Source: Phytoactinopolyspora halotolerans
GTDB taxonomy: Bacteria > Actinomycetota > Actinomycetes > Jiangellales > Jiangellaceae
Direction of reading: 5' to 3'
DNA length: 64,000 bases
NCBI RefSeq assembly: GCF_010550675.1
Contig: NZ_JAAGOA010000008.1
Coordinates: forward strand, 62,001-126,000
Positions 28,644 through 36,887 of this stretch are shown piece after piece. The stretch's first letter is position 1. Each line of letters begins with the position of its first letter. The notes beneath the pieces were generated by a model, which was not told the DNA's origin, did no database searches, and saw only the letters and a list, made by a program, of their open reading frames with translations. The translations under genes were made by a program, and so were the position numbers.

Positions 28644-31208
28644 TCACTCCGCGCCGACCGTCTCCAGCGGTGTGAAGGTCAGCGTGTGTTCGCCCGAGTG
28701 CCGCACGCTGTTCGCGCTCGACCGCATCGGGAGCATCTCACCGTCTCGCCACAACTCCGTCTGATCGCCGTAGTGCTCGTGATACGGGTGTCCGCTCACC
28801 CCGGTCAGGTCGACCCACTGCGACGCGTCGAAATTGCTCAGATCCACCACCATCCGCATGGACGGCACCCAGGTCACCTCGTAACCTTCATCCGGCGCCC
28901 AGGCGGTGGCCAGCACGGTCGACGTCCCACCGCCGACCGAGACCGGGCCGGTGTTGACCAGGCTCTCGACGAGGTCGATGCCGGAGGTGCCGAACGTCGG
29001 CTCGACGAGCGTGAGCTGGTGCGACCGGCCCCACTCCCAGGTGGAAGCGTCCTTGCCCTGCAGCCTGGTCATCTCATTGCGAGCCCGGTCCACCGCTCGG
29101 GCGAGAATCTCGTCGCGTGACTCGATGGTCTCCGTGTCGACGTCGTCCCAGTACGGATCGTCCGGATGCGCCGCGAGGTCGCGCATCACCTCGATCCATC
29201 GGCTGCCGCCGTCTGGCCACTGGTCTTCCGGAAGCTCGTCGTGGAAGGTCAGCTCCAACACGTGCCGCCAGACCGCGTTGAAGTAGGCGGCCGCGCCCGA
29301 CTCCGGTTCCTGCAGGTAGTCCCAGTCCTCCAGCAGACGCAGGCCGTCCCCGTAGTAGCCGGCCGGCGCATTCAGGTCGAGCAGATACGGGACGAGCACC
29401 TCCGCTGCCGAGCTGTAACTGTCCATCTGGATGTCGGCCATCGTCTCGGCGTCGACCCGGGCACCGCCGGCCGTCGCTTCCCGCAGCAGCTGGTCGATCC
29501 GGCCGGCACGGTGTCCCCGGTCGAAGTCCGCGGTGAGCAGGAACGGGTAGGCGGCACTGGTGACCGCCTGGTTCGCCGCCGCGATCATGCCGCTGTCCGG
29601 GTTGTAGACCCTGGGCAGGTCGTCGAACCGGATGTAGCCGGCCCACTCGTATTCGTCCACCCAGCCGGGTACCGGATAACGTCCGTCCCCGTTCGCGCGG
29701 ACCGGGATCCTCCCCGGCGCCTGGTAGCCGATGTTGCCCTCGATGTCGGCATAGATCAGGTTCTGCGCCGGGACGTCGAAGAGCGAGGCGGCTGACCGGA
29801 AGGATTCCCAGTCCTGCGCGGCGTTGATGGCGAAGATCGCATCAGCGGTCTTCCCGGGCTGCAGCGCCGTCCACTGCAGCGCGACCGCGTAGCCGTCACC
29901 GCGAGCCGGTGCGTCCGCCTCCGCGTCGACGGGCGCACGGATGCCCACTTCTCGCATCTGCTCGTCGTGGTCGGAGATCAACGGGCCGTGCCGCGTCGAT
30001 CGGACGGTGATGGTGACGTCGTCGCCGCCCGCCACCTGGATCGTCTCCTCGCGCGTCTCCATCTGCACGCGCTCGTCGCCCGTAAGGTAGGTGTCGCCGC
30101 GCACGTCCTCCAGATACAGGTCGCTGACGTCTGCGCCCAGATTGGTGAAGCCCCAGGCGATCCGGCCGTTGTGGCCGATGACCACGCCGGGCAGGCCGGA
30201 GAAGGAGAACCCGGTGACGTCGAACGGGCAGTCCGGACCGACGTCTCGGCAATGCAGGCCTACCTGATACCAGACGGACGGCATCTCCGGCCCCAGGTGC
30301 GGATCGTTGGCCAGCAGCGGTGCCCCGCTCTCGGTGTGTGAGCCGTCCACCACCCACGAGTTGGAGCCGATTCCGTCGCCGTCGCCCAGCAGGGCCGGGG
30401 CCGAACGGAGCGCGTCTGCCGCGGAGCGCAATGCGACCTCGGTCTCGTCCAGGGGCAGCGGCTCGCCGTCGGTACCGATGATCGACTCCGGTTGCTGCGT
30501 CGGCAGTTGCTCGTCGGCGACGATGGGCGCAGCGACGTCCGTGTCGTACGCCGGGTAGAGCTGCTCGACGCGGTCACGAGGCAGCTCCGCGGCGAGCAAG
30601 GCCCGGTCGATCTCGTCCTCGATGTTGCCTCGCAGGTCCCATGCCATGGCTTTCAGCCAGGCAAGGGAGTCGATCGCCGTCCAGCGGTCCGGTGTGGTGT
30701 CGCCGGAGGTCAGGCCGAGGAGGGTGTACGCGAAGCCGAGGTCGCCGCCGGAGTTGTCGTTCAGCCAGGCGTTCACCCCGTCCGCGTAGGCCTGCAGGTA
30801 GCGCCGGGTCTCCGGCTCCAGCAGCGGCCGCTCTTCCTTCGCGACTTCGCGCCAGCCGAGGGTCCGGACGAAAGCATCCGTCTCGACCTGGTCCTCGCCG
30901 AAGAGTTCTGAAAGCCGGCCGGCGGTGGCGTGCCGGCGGAAGTCCATCTCCCAGAAGCGATCTTGAGCATGGACATAACCCTGGGCTCGGAACAGATCCT
31001 CGGGAGTGTCGGCATATATGTGCGGTATGCCGTATTCGTCGCGGATGACCTCCACGTCGTCGGCGAGCCGGGGCAAGCCGACCGTTCCGTCATATTCGGG
31101 GAACGGACGACGTATCGACCAAACGGTGAAAACCGTAGCCGCCACCAACGCGAGCACGACCACACCTGTCGTCACCGACAGCGCGATGATGATCCGACGA
31201 CGAGCCAC
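28644..31208 (-). CDS. Penicillin acylase family (Ntn-hydrolase) membrane-anchored protein
   Basis: 854-residue N-terminal-nucleophile hydrolase of the penicillin G acylase/AHL acylase family. An N-terminal membrane anchor (IIIALSVTTGVVVLALVAA) places it outside the membrane. The alpha-chain region (VEVIRDEYGIPHIYA, GYVHAQDRFWEMD) is followed by the autocleavage site with nucleophile Ser282 in GIGSNSWVVDG, then the beta chain (GLPGVVIGHNGRIAWGFTN). Precursor cleavage into two chains is expected from the family. Substrates may be acyl-homoserine lactones, beta-lactams or other amides; sequence alone does not decide. Convergent with the cyclo-ligase gene (12-bp gap). Confidence 0.92.
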   Translation of the reverse strand: MARRRIIIALSVTTGVVVLALVAATVFTVWSIRRPFPEYDGTVGLPRLADDVEVIRDEYGIPHIYADTPEDLFRAQGYVHAQDRFWEMDFRRHATAGRLSELFGEDQVETDAFVRTLGWREVAKEERPLLEPETRRYLQAYADGVNAWLNDNSGGDLGFAYTLLGLTSGDTTPDRWTAIDSLAWLKAMAWDLRGNIEDEIDRALLAAELPRDRVEQLYPAYDTDVAAPIVADEQLPTQQPESIIGTDGEPLPLDETEVALRSAADALRSAPALLGDGDGIGSNSWVVDGSHTESGAPLLANDPHLGPEMPSVWYQVGLHCRDVGPDCPFDVTGFSFSGLPGVVIGHNGRIAWGFTNLGADVSDLYLEDVRGDTYLTGDERVQMETREETIQVAGGDDVTITVRSTRHGPLISDHDEQMREVGIRAPVDAEADAPARGDGYAVALQWTALQPGKTADAIFAINAAQDWESFRSAASLFDVPAQNLIYADIEGNIGYQAPGRIPVRANGDGRYPVPGWVDEYEWAGYIRFDDLPRVYNPDSGMIAAANQAVTSAAYPFLLTADFDRGHRAGRIDQLLREATAGGARVDAETMADIQMDSYSSAAEVLVPYLLDLNAPAGYYGDGLRLLEDWDYLQEPESGAAAYFNAVWRHVLELTFHDELPEDQWPDGGSRWIEVMRDLAAHPDDPYWDDVDTETIESRDEILARAVDRARNEMTRLQGKDASTWEWGRSHQLTLVEPTFGTSGIDLVESLVNTGPVSVGGGTSTVLATAWAPDEGYEVTWVPSMRMVVDLSNFDASQWVDLTGVSGHPYHEHYGDQTELWRDGEMLPMRSSANSVRHSGEHTLTFTPLETVGAE

Positions 31209-32258
31209 CCGGCACAGCGTAGGGGACGACGCTATCAGGCGCGCTACCGGTCGGCGTCATATTCCGGCACAAAACGCCACCTGTGCGTTGCGCAGCCGCA
31301 ACGACGGACAGACCGTGTGGCCTGTCGTGCTGGGCCCGGCCACCTGCGGGCGTGGGCGGACATCCCCCAGTCGCAGCCACCGCGCAACGCACGCGCCGCC
31401 GCACCACCCAGTCACCGTCACCGCACGACGCACGCGCCGCCGCACCACCCAGTCACCGTCACCGCGCAACGCACGCGCCGCCGCACCACCCCGGCTGGAA
31501 GCGACCGTGTAACGAGTCGTGTTGATTGGCGCCGCTTTGCGGGTCGTGTTCCGAGCCGTGGTGATTCCAGCCGCGTGGAGCGGCGATCTACACCACGACA
31601 GGTCTCACGACCCTCCGTCGGCCGCATATACCGGTCCAGCGTCACACGACAGATCTCACGACGCCACGCCCCGGGCCGATATCCACACGGCTCTCATCAC
31701 GACCCATCTCGACACATGCACCGCCGGATACACGGGCACGCCTCGAGGCAAGAGCGGCACCTGAGGTGTCAAGGCTGTACCCTTTCACAGCGGCGGGAAA
31801 GGTTAACACCTTTAATACCCCAGGCACACTCATAGATCGGGTTATGGCCAGCGGCACGATTCCGGCGCCGGCGTCCGCGCAGCCCCCGCCCGGGCCCCGG
31901 CACGCGGAGCATGGCGCGTTGAACGCCTCCACAAAGCGGGCAAAACAGGCGCGGTGGCGGGCGCTCAAGGTGCCATGCACCGGCCCTCACCGTGCCATGA
32001 CACTCCCTCCCCGCAGATCCTGACGCCTCGTCGCGCAGCCGCGAAGCCATGCCAGCGGCTGCGGCTGCGGCTGCGGCTGCGCGCGCAGCTCCTGACCTTG
32101 CGCACGAGGCCGAAAGGTCGTAGCCGTGACGCCACACATCCCACATGTGCCGTACGCGCATCGACACCAGAGGTCAAAGTCCTACGCACAAATGGGCAAG
32201 CCTCTGGGCTTGCAGTGGCCGATACAAGGCTCTGCCCTTGCGCGCTACGCTGGCCACC
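31209..32258. other. 1-kb gene-free region with repeats and palindromes
   Basis: Open frames here are short, overlapping and have no recognisable family. The region holds a 41-bp tandem repeat (separate entry), a palindrome AAAGGT-TAAC-ACCTTT at 31798-31813 in an unusually AT-rich patch, four copies of GCGGCT at 32055-32078, and a 7-bp hairpin GCAAGCC-TCTG-GGCTTGC at 32196-32213 just before the SatD-like gene. I see no tRNA or rRNA. It may be the remnant of deleted genes. Confidence 0.6.
31381..31493. repeat. 41-bp tandem repeat, about 2.7 copies
   Basis: Unit 1 (31381-31421) and unit 2 (31422-31462) differ at two or three positions, around CGCGCAACGC versus CGCACGACGC; unit 3 stops after about 30 bp. 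A degraded half unit precedes at 31366. Copies are contiguous with no unique spacers, so this is not a CRISPR array. Confidence 0.85.
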
Positions 32259-32849
32259 ATGCGCGTATACGTCCTCACCGTGGACCAGCGGCGCAGCCGT
32301 ACCAGCCGGGATCTGGTCGAGGACGCACTGCTGTCGGTTCATGATCACGTGTCCGAGCCCGTATTGCACTTCGAACGCACCGCCGGCGACGAATTCCAGG
32401 GCGTGCTCTCTGACGCCGCCGACGTCATCCGTGTTTCACTTGCGCTCATGCGACAAGGCACGTGGAGCGTCGGCATCGGCATCGGAGACGCCGACGAGCC
32501 GATCCCCGACAGCACCCGCGCCGCACGCGGCTCCGCGTTCGTATACGCCCGCGAAGCGCTCGAGACCGCCAAACGACGGACGCCGACCATCGCGGCCATC
32601 AGCCAGGATGACAGGGCACGCGACGCGGACGCCTTGCTGACTCTGCTGGCCGCCCTCATCGCCAAACGCACCGCCGCCGGTTGGGAGGCTATCGACCTGC
32701 TCGACGCGGGACACACGATCGCCGACGCCGCCGACCGGCTCGGCATCACCCGCCAGGCGGTCGGACAGCGCCTGGCCGTGGCCCTATGGCAGCAGGAGAG
32801 AGACGTACATCCACTGGCCGCACGACTCCTCGAGGAGGCCGCTGGATGA
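32259..32849 (+). CDS. SatD-family protein
   Basis: 196-residue protein of the SatD family, named after an acid-adaptation gene of Streptococcus mutans; biochemical function unknown. The N-terminal domain has the family pattern DQRRSR near residue 10 and RTAGDEFQGVLSD. The C-terminus carries a predicted helix-turn-helix (TIADAADRLGITRQAVGQRL), so it may act as a regulator. The ATG at 32259 lies 7 nt after TACGCT with no Shine-Dalgarno, so it is probably leaderless; the frame is open to 32145. It overlaps the next gene by 4 bp. Confidence 0.78.
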   Translation: MRVYVLTVDQRRSRTSRDLVEDALLSVHDHVSEPVLHFERTAGDEFQGVLSDAADVIRVSLALMRQGTWSVGIGIGDADEPIPDSTRAARGSAFVYAREALETAKRRTPTIAAISQDDRARDADALLTLLAALIAKRTAAGWEAIDLLDAGHTIADAADRLGITRQAVGQRLAVALWQQERDVHPLAARLLEEAAG

Positions 32850-33589
32850 TCACCGTCATCCTTCTTGCATGCGCCGCGGCCGTCGGCGCCGCGCTCTGGT
32901 ACGTCGTCGACCAGAATCGACGACGGATCTCGGCGACCACCGCTGCGTTCGCCGCCGGGGTCCCGCTGGTGTTGCTCGGGGTGGCCACGCTGTTCGCCCT
33001 GGGCGAGTCGGATGCCGGAGATTGGACGCTGCGTGCGGGCCACGCCGTCGCAGTCCTCGCCGCGATTCCCGGCGGACTGGTCGTGACCGCGGTGCTGCGG
33101 CTGGCCGACCGCAGCCCACTGGCACGCGGGGCGGCGGCAGGCACCGCACCGGAGCACGGCTGGACTAGCGGCAGCACCGACCTGCCACCCGCGGCTCCCC
33201 CTCCGCCGCCCCCGCCGACATCGACCCCCCACGGCCAGCGGTCGTCGTCGCTGCACCAAGCCTTGACGCCCGCCATGCCGGGCATGCCGCCGATCTACAC
33301 CTCCTCGGGCGCCGGCGACAGCACATCAGCGACGGGATACCGAGCGGTCTCCAACCCGGACACGCTCCGCGGCGGGGCCACCATCGGCGTTCTCGAGCGT
33401 GCGGCCGTCGTCGCCACACTGCTGGCCGGGTGGCCGGAGGGCCTTGCGCTCATTCTGGCGGTCAAGGGGCTGGCCCGCTATCCCGAGCTGCGCAAACCGG
33501 CCGCACCGGAACGGTTCATCATCGGCACCTTCGCCAGCATCCTCTGGGCGGCGGCCGTGGCCGGCACCGTCATCGCATTGCGCTCCTGA
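32846..33589 (+). CDS. Membrane protein coupled to the SatD-like gene
   Basis: 247-residue predicted membrane protein without a known family name. It has three hydrophobic segments near the N-terminus (residues about 1-20, 35-55, 65-88), a Pro-rich exposed linker (a run of Pro near residues 112-125) and two C-terminal hydrophobic segments, the last being FASILWAAAVAGTVIALRS. ATG overlaps the SatD-like stop (ATGA) and GAGGAGG lies 7 nt upstream, so the pair is co-translated. SatD-like genes often travel with a membrane protein; a joint function is inferred. Confidence 0.75.
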   Translation: MITVILLACAAAVGAALWYVVDQNRRRISATTAAFAAGVPLVLLGVATLFALGESDAGDWTLRAGHAVAVLAAIPGGLVVTAVLRLADRSPLARGAAAGTAPEHGWTSGSTDLPPAAPPPPPPPTSTPHGQRSSSLHQALTPAMPGMPPIYTSSGAGDSTSATGYRAVSNPDTLRGGATIGVLERAAVVATLLAGWPEGLALILAVKGLARYPELRKPAAPERFIIGTFASILWAAAVAGTVIALRS

Positions 33590-33653
33590 CCCGTCGCCAC
33601 TCGTCCCACATGGCGTCTGTCACGTGGACAAAACAGCGCCCGAGAGCGCATTA

Positions 33654-33680
33654 TTAGCAGTCGGGGTCCATGAGTGCTAA
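33654..33680. promoter_or_regulatory. CIRCE element (HrcA operator)
   Basis: TTAGCAGTC-N9-GAGTGCTAA matches the CIRCE consensus (TTAGCACTC-N9-GAGTGCTAA) at 17 of 18 arm positions with exactly the 9-bp spacer. It sits 32 bp before the start of the Ruc-like gene and directly after a promoter-like TGGACA (33625-33630) / CATTAT (33649-33654, spacer 18), so HrcA would cover the transcription start. The gene is therefore predicted to be heat-inducible. Confidence 0.9.
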
Positions 33681-33712
33681 CGTGGACGTGTTGAGAGCCT
33701 GGAGGACTACGA

Positions 33713-34084
33713 GTGCCCACGTATCAGTACACCTGCACCGACTGTGGCGAACCGCTCGAGGTGGTGCAGAGCTTCACGGATGACGCGCTGACGGAGTGCC
33801 CGAACTGCAACGGCCGGCTTCGCAAGGTCTTCTCCGCCGTGGGCGTCGTGTTCAAGGGTTCCGGCTTCTACCGCAACGACAGCCGTAACGAGGGTTCGAA
33901 GAACGGATCGTCGAGCGTGAAGTCCGGCTCGTCGAACGGATCCGGTTCGTCCGAGTCGTCCAGCTCGTCGGAATCGTCGTCGAGCTCTTCAGAGTCGTCG
34001 TCGACGAGTTCGTCGAACGGATCCAGCTCGTCGAACGGATCCAGCTCGTCGTCGAACAAGACGCCTGCGCCGTCGACCGCCTGA
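33713..34084 (+). CDS. ruc: Ruc-like FmdB-family zinc-ribbon chaperone
   Basis: 123-residue protein of the FmdB regulatory-protein family. A zinc ribbon is formed by Cys8, Cys11, Cys29 and Cys32, followed by VGVVFKGSGFYRNDSR, which closely matches M. tuberculosis Rv0991c (Ruc). The rest is a low-complexity Ser tail, also a feature of Ruc. In M. tuberculosis Ruc is controlled by HrcA, loses zinc on oxidation and then prevents aggregation and hands proteins to DnaK. The CIRCE element upstream supports the same role. GTG start with GGAGG 7 nt upstream. Confidence 0.87.
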   Translation: MPTYQYTCTDCGEPLEVVQSFTDDALTECPNCNGRLRKVFSAVGVVFKGSGFYRNDSRNEGSKNGSSSVKSGSSNGSGSSESSSSSESSSSSSESSSTSSSNGSSSSNGSSSSSNKTPAPSTA

Positions 34085-34178
34085 GCGATCCGCCCTGCGC
34101 CACCTGGCCGCACACCCGCAGCGGTCATGCCTGTGGAAAACTCCATGAAGCGTCCCGCATCGCTTAGGGTTACTGGTC

Positions 34179-34820
34179 ATGGAGAGCGGACACCTGCGTT
34201 TGGTCCAGTTTGCCCGCGCCATCGCCTGGCGGCGCCGCCTGCTTGCCGCCGGGCTGGCAGCGGGCACGGTCGCGCTCGCCATTGAGGCGATCTCTACCTC
34301 GTCGGCGCCGCCGGGTGCGGAACTACACGTGGCAGCTCACGACCTGCCCGGCGGCACCATCCTGGCGTCGGACGATGTCACCACCGTCACGGTGCCACCC
34401 GACGCACAACCCGATGGCGCGCTGAACGCGGAAGACATCTCGGGACGTGTGCTCGCTGGGCCGGTACGCGCCGGCGAACCCATCACCGACGTCCGCGTCA
34501 TCGGCCCATCGCTCCTCAGCGGCTGGGACGACGAGCTAGAGGCCGTCCCCGTCCGGATCGCCGACGCCGGGTCGGCCGCGCTGTTACGTCCGGGCGACCG
34601 GATCAACCTGCTCGCCGTGTCCCCCGATGGCCTGCAGGAGACCCGCGTCGTCGCCTCCGCCGTGCCGGTACTGTTCGTGGGCGGTGACACACCCGCGGAT
34701 TCCGTCGGCGGCGGAGCGCTGGTCACCGTCGCCGTGACCTCCGACCAAGCGGCCGACCTCGCCCACGCCGGCGGAACGGCACGACTGTCGTTCACCATTC
34801 CCGACACCTCGCACCGCTAA
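34179..34820 (+). CDS. SAF-domain protein (CpaB/RcpC-like)
   Basis: 213-residue protein with one N-terminal membrane segment (LLAAGLAAGTVALAIEAI) and an external SAF domain: VAAHDLPGGTILASDDVTTV, GRVLAGPVRAGEPITDVRV. A CpaB/RcpC-like beta-rich part follows (ALLRPGDRINLLAVSPDG). CpaB proteins work in pilus assembly, but no pilus genes are near. It occupies the position of Rv0990c, next to the Ruc gene, in the M. tuberculosis order. ATG has TAGGGT 8 nt upstream and no Shine-Dalgarno. Confidence 0.8.
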   Translation: MESGHLRLVQFARAIAWRRRLLAAGLAAGTVALAIEAISTSSAPPGAELHVAAHDLPGGTILASDDVTTVTVPPDAQPDGALNAEDISGRVLAGPVRAGEPITDVRVIGPSLLSGWDDELEAVPVRIADAGSAALLRPGDRINLLAVSPDGLQETRVVASAVPVLFVGGDTPADSVGGGALVTVAVTSDQAADLAHAGGTARLSFTIPDTSHR

Positions 34821-34871
34821 TCTGTGCGCGGTACATCATGATCTGACACGAGAGATTTCGAGGAGTGGCTC

Positions 34872-35264
34872 ATGGTCAAGGGTTTCCGCGAGTTCATCAG
34901 CCGTGGCAACGTCGTTGATCTCGCCGTGGCGGTGGTCATCGGCGGAGCGTTCGCGCTTGTCATCGACGCGGTGGTGACCGGGTTCGTGAATCCGCTGGTC
35001 GCTGCCGTCTTCGGCGAGCCCGACCTCACCCAGGTCGCGACATTCGAGATCAACAACGCCGAATTCTCCATCGGGCTGATCCTCGACGCTCTTCTGAACT
35101 TCCTGATGGTGGCCGCGGCGATCTACTTCTTCATCGTCGTGCCGATCAACAAGGTGCGCGCTCGGAAGGCACAGGACGCCGCCGAAGAAGCGGAAGAGGT
35201 CGTGGCCGAGGAGATCGCCCTGCTCCGTGAGATCCGCGATGAGCTGCGCGCGAGCCGTACCTGA
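34872..35264 (+). CDS. mscL: Large-conductance mechanosensitive channel
   Basis: 130-residue MscL, which opens under membrane tension to release solutes on osmotic downshock. The N-terminal helix and TM1 (FREFISRGNVVDLAVAVVIG, GAFALVIDAVV), the periplasmic loop, TM2 (LLNFLMVAAAIYFFIVVPIN) and a charged C-terminal bundle helix (EEIALLREIRDELR) are all present. AGGAG lies 6 nt before the ATG. M. tuberculosis also has mscL (Rv0985c) in this neighbourhood. Confidence 0.97.
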   Translation: MVKGFREFISRGNVVDLAVAVVIGGAFALVIDAVVTGFVNPLVAAVFGEPDLTQVATFEINNAEFSIGLILDALLNFLMVAAAIYFFIVVPINKVRARKAQDAAEEAEEVVAEEIALLREIRDELRASRT

Positions 35265-35316
35265 CGTTACCGGAGCGAGACGATCACCATCATGACGTAT
35301 GCGAAGATAACGCCCT

Positions 35317-36459
35317 ATGAGCGCTAGACGAATACTGCGCGCAATCGGGCTGGGCGGCTTGGCCTTGGCTCTGACCGGTTGCATCAAAATGGACATGGAT
35401 CTGACCATCAATGAAGACGACACCGTCGATGGGACGATGATCACCGGGGTCAGCTCCGAATTCATGTCGATGGCCGAGATGTACGACGATCCGGCCGCCG
35501 GCGATATGTCCGACCTCGAGGATCTGACGGAGTTCAACCCGGACGACTACCCTGACGGAGCGTCAGCCGTTCCGTACGACGACGGCACATACCAAGGTCA
35601 AGAAGTGACCTTCAACGGTGTGCCGCTGTCCGAGTTTCAGGGCAGCACCGACGGCGACCTGTCGATTGAACGTCAAGGCGACGAGTACGTCGTCTCCGGG
35701 CAGCTCGACATGTCCGACGTGGACACGAGCGAGCTCGATGAACTGGAGGGCATGGAGGACCTTCCGCCGGGGATGTTCGACGGCATGCTCGATTTCGACA
35801 TGCGGATCAGCATCACCTTCCCCGGTGAAGTGCTCGATCACAACGGTGAGCTCAGCGGCACTACCGTGACCTGGGTGCCGGAGATGGGCCAGGCGAACGA
35901 AGTATTCGCCCGCGCCCAGTCGTCCGGCGGTGCCGTGCCCGGCGACGACACGGACGATCAAGAAGGCGACGCCGCCGAAGACACCGCCTCAGACACCGAA
36001 CAAGACGAACAAGCTGATCCGGTCGCCGAGGATGACACGACGGCGGTCGCGGGTTCCGACGACGACGGTTTCCCGGCGTGGTTGTGGGTCGTGATCGGCG
36101 TGGGCGCCGCGCTCCTCATCGGGCTGCTGTTCTTCGCGCTGGCTCGCCGGAACTCTAGTGCCGCACAGCCGGCCGCAGCCGGCGCATATCCCCAGCAAGG
36201 ATACGGCCAGCAGCCGCCGGCACCCGGTTACGGCCAGGAACCGCCGGCACCGGGCTACGGCCAACAGCCACCGGCTCCGCCCGGCTACGGCCAGCAACCT
36301 CCCGCACCGGGCTACGGCCAACAGCCACCGACTCAGGGCTACGGCCAGCAACCCCCGGCACCCGGTTACGGCCAGCAGCCACCTGCTGCGCCGCCCCCAG
36401 GAGATCAACCACAACCACCGACAGCACCGCTGGCGGGTGGCCCACCGCCACAGCAATAG
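35317..36459 (+). CDS. LppM-like lipoprotein with C-terminal membrane segment and GYGQQPPAP repeats
   Basis: 380 residues. A lipobox (LTGC, Cys22) starts an LppM-type domain (KMDMDLTINEDDTVDGTMI...) like mycobacterial LppM. A long Asp/Glu/Thr linker (about 205-245) and one membrane helix (AWLWVVIGVGAALLIGLLFF, about 249-268) follow. The cytoplasmic tail has about eight imperfect copies of a 9-10 residue GYGQQPPAP unit, visible in DNA at about 36190-36385. Both ends therefore appear to be membrane-attached. Function unknown; mycobacterial LppM affects phagosome maturation. A strong hairpin lies 22 bp downstream. Confidence 0.8.
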   Translation: MSARRILRAIGLGGLALALTGCIKMDMDLTINEDDTVDGTMITGVSSEFMSMAEMYDDPAAGDMSDLEDLTEFNPDDYPDGASAVPYDDGTYQGQEVTFNGVPLSEFQGSTDGDLSIERQGDEYVVSGQLDMSDVDTSELDELEGMEDLPPGMFDGMLDFDMRISITFPGEVLDHNGELSGTTVTWVPEMGQANEVFARAQSSGGAVPGDDTDDQEGDAAEDTASDTEQDEQADPVAEDDTTAVAGSDDDGFPAWLWVVIGVGAALLIGLLFFALARRNSSAAQPAAAGAYPQQGYGQQPPAPGYGQEPPAPGYGQQPPAPPGYGQQPPAPGYGQQPPTQGYGQQPPAPGYGQQPPAAPPPGDQPQPPTAPLAGGPPPQQ

Positions 36460-36480
36460 GCATGCTCGGCTGACGATGAC

Positions 36481-36511
36481 GCGGGCCGGACGGTGAATCC
36501 GTCCGGCCCGC
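36481..36511. terminator. Perfect 13-bp hairpin after the LppM-like gene
   Basis: GCGGGCCGGACGG-TGAAT-CCGTCCGGCCCGC is a perfect 13-bp stem with a 5-nt loop, 21 bp after the stop codon. It also lies downstream of the convergent small gene, so it can work for both strands. Only TTCGT follows, with no T-run. Confidence 0.8.
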
Positions 36512-36591
36512 TTCGTGTCGATCTCGGGTCGGCCTCCGTCCACGGCCCGCGCCGGCGCGGGAGCGTCCGGGCCTGGCCTCGGACGTCGCGG

Positions 36592-36726
36592 TCAGTCCCA
36601 GTGCGGCGGGCGCTCGTCCAGAAGTCGCCGGTCATTCGAGGCATCGTCATCGCCCCACCCACGGGGCGCCTCGTCCTCGGTGGTGTCCGGAAGGATCTCG
36701 AAGTCGTCGTCCCACCCGCTCGTCAT
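36592..36726 (-). CDS. Small acidic conserved actinobacterial protein
   Basis: 44-residue protein, MTSGWDDDF at the N-terminus, a central run of acidic residues and the ending NDRRLLDERPPHWD. A W-rich start and an R-PPHW ending recur in small actinobacterial proteins of unknown role as I remember them. The frame is open to 36804, but the ATG at 36726 fits the family. No convincing ribosome-binding site is seen. Function unknown. Confidence 0.6.
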   Translation of the reverse strand: MTSGWDDDFEILPDTTEDEAPRGWGDDDASNDRRLLDERPPHWD

Positions 36727-36887
36727 GCTCACGGCTTTCTCTACTCCTCGTACGACGCTGACACTGACGACCAGCCTAGACCGTGGGCGAACTCCACTCC
36801 GCACGGTTCACCAAGAGTTCGACGCGCGCTCGGCGCACGTACCGCGACCGCCGAGCCGGATGAGACGCTCGCCGCGGCGACCCGGCC

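Noticed and set aside
31366-31493. Possible CRISPR array
   Set aside because: The 41-bp units are directly adjacent and nearly identical throughout, with no unique spacers and no cas genes.
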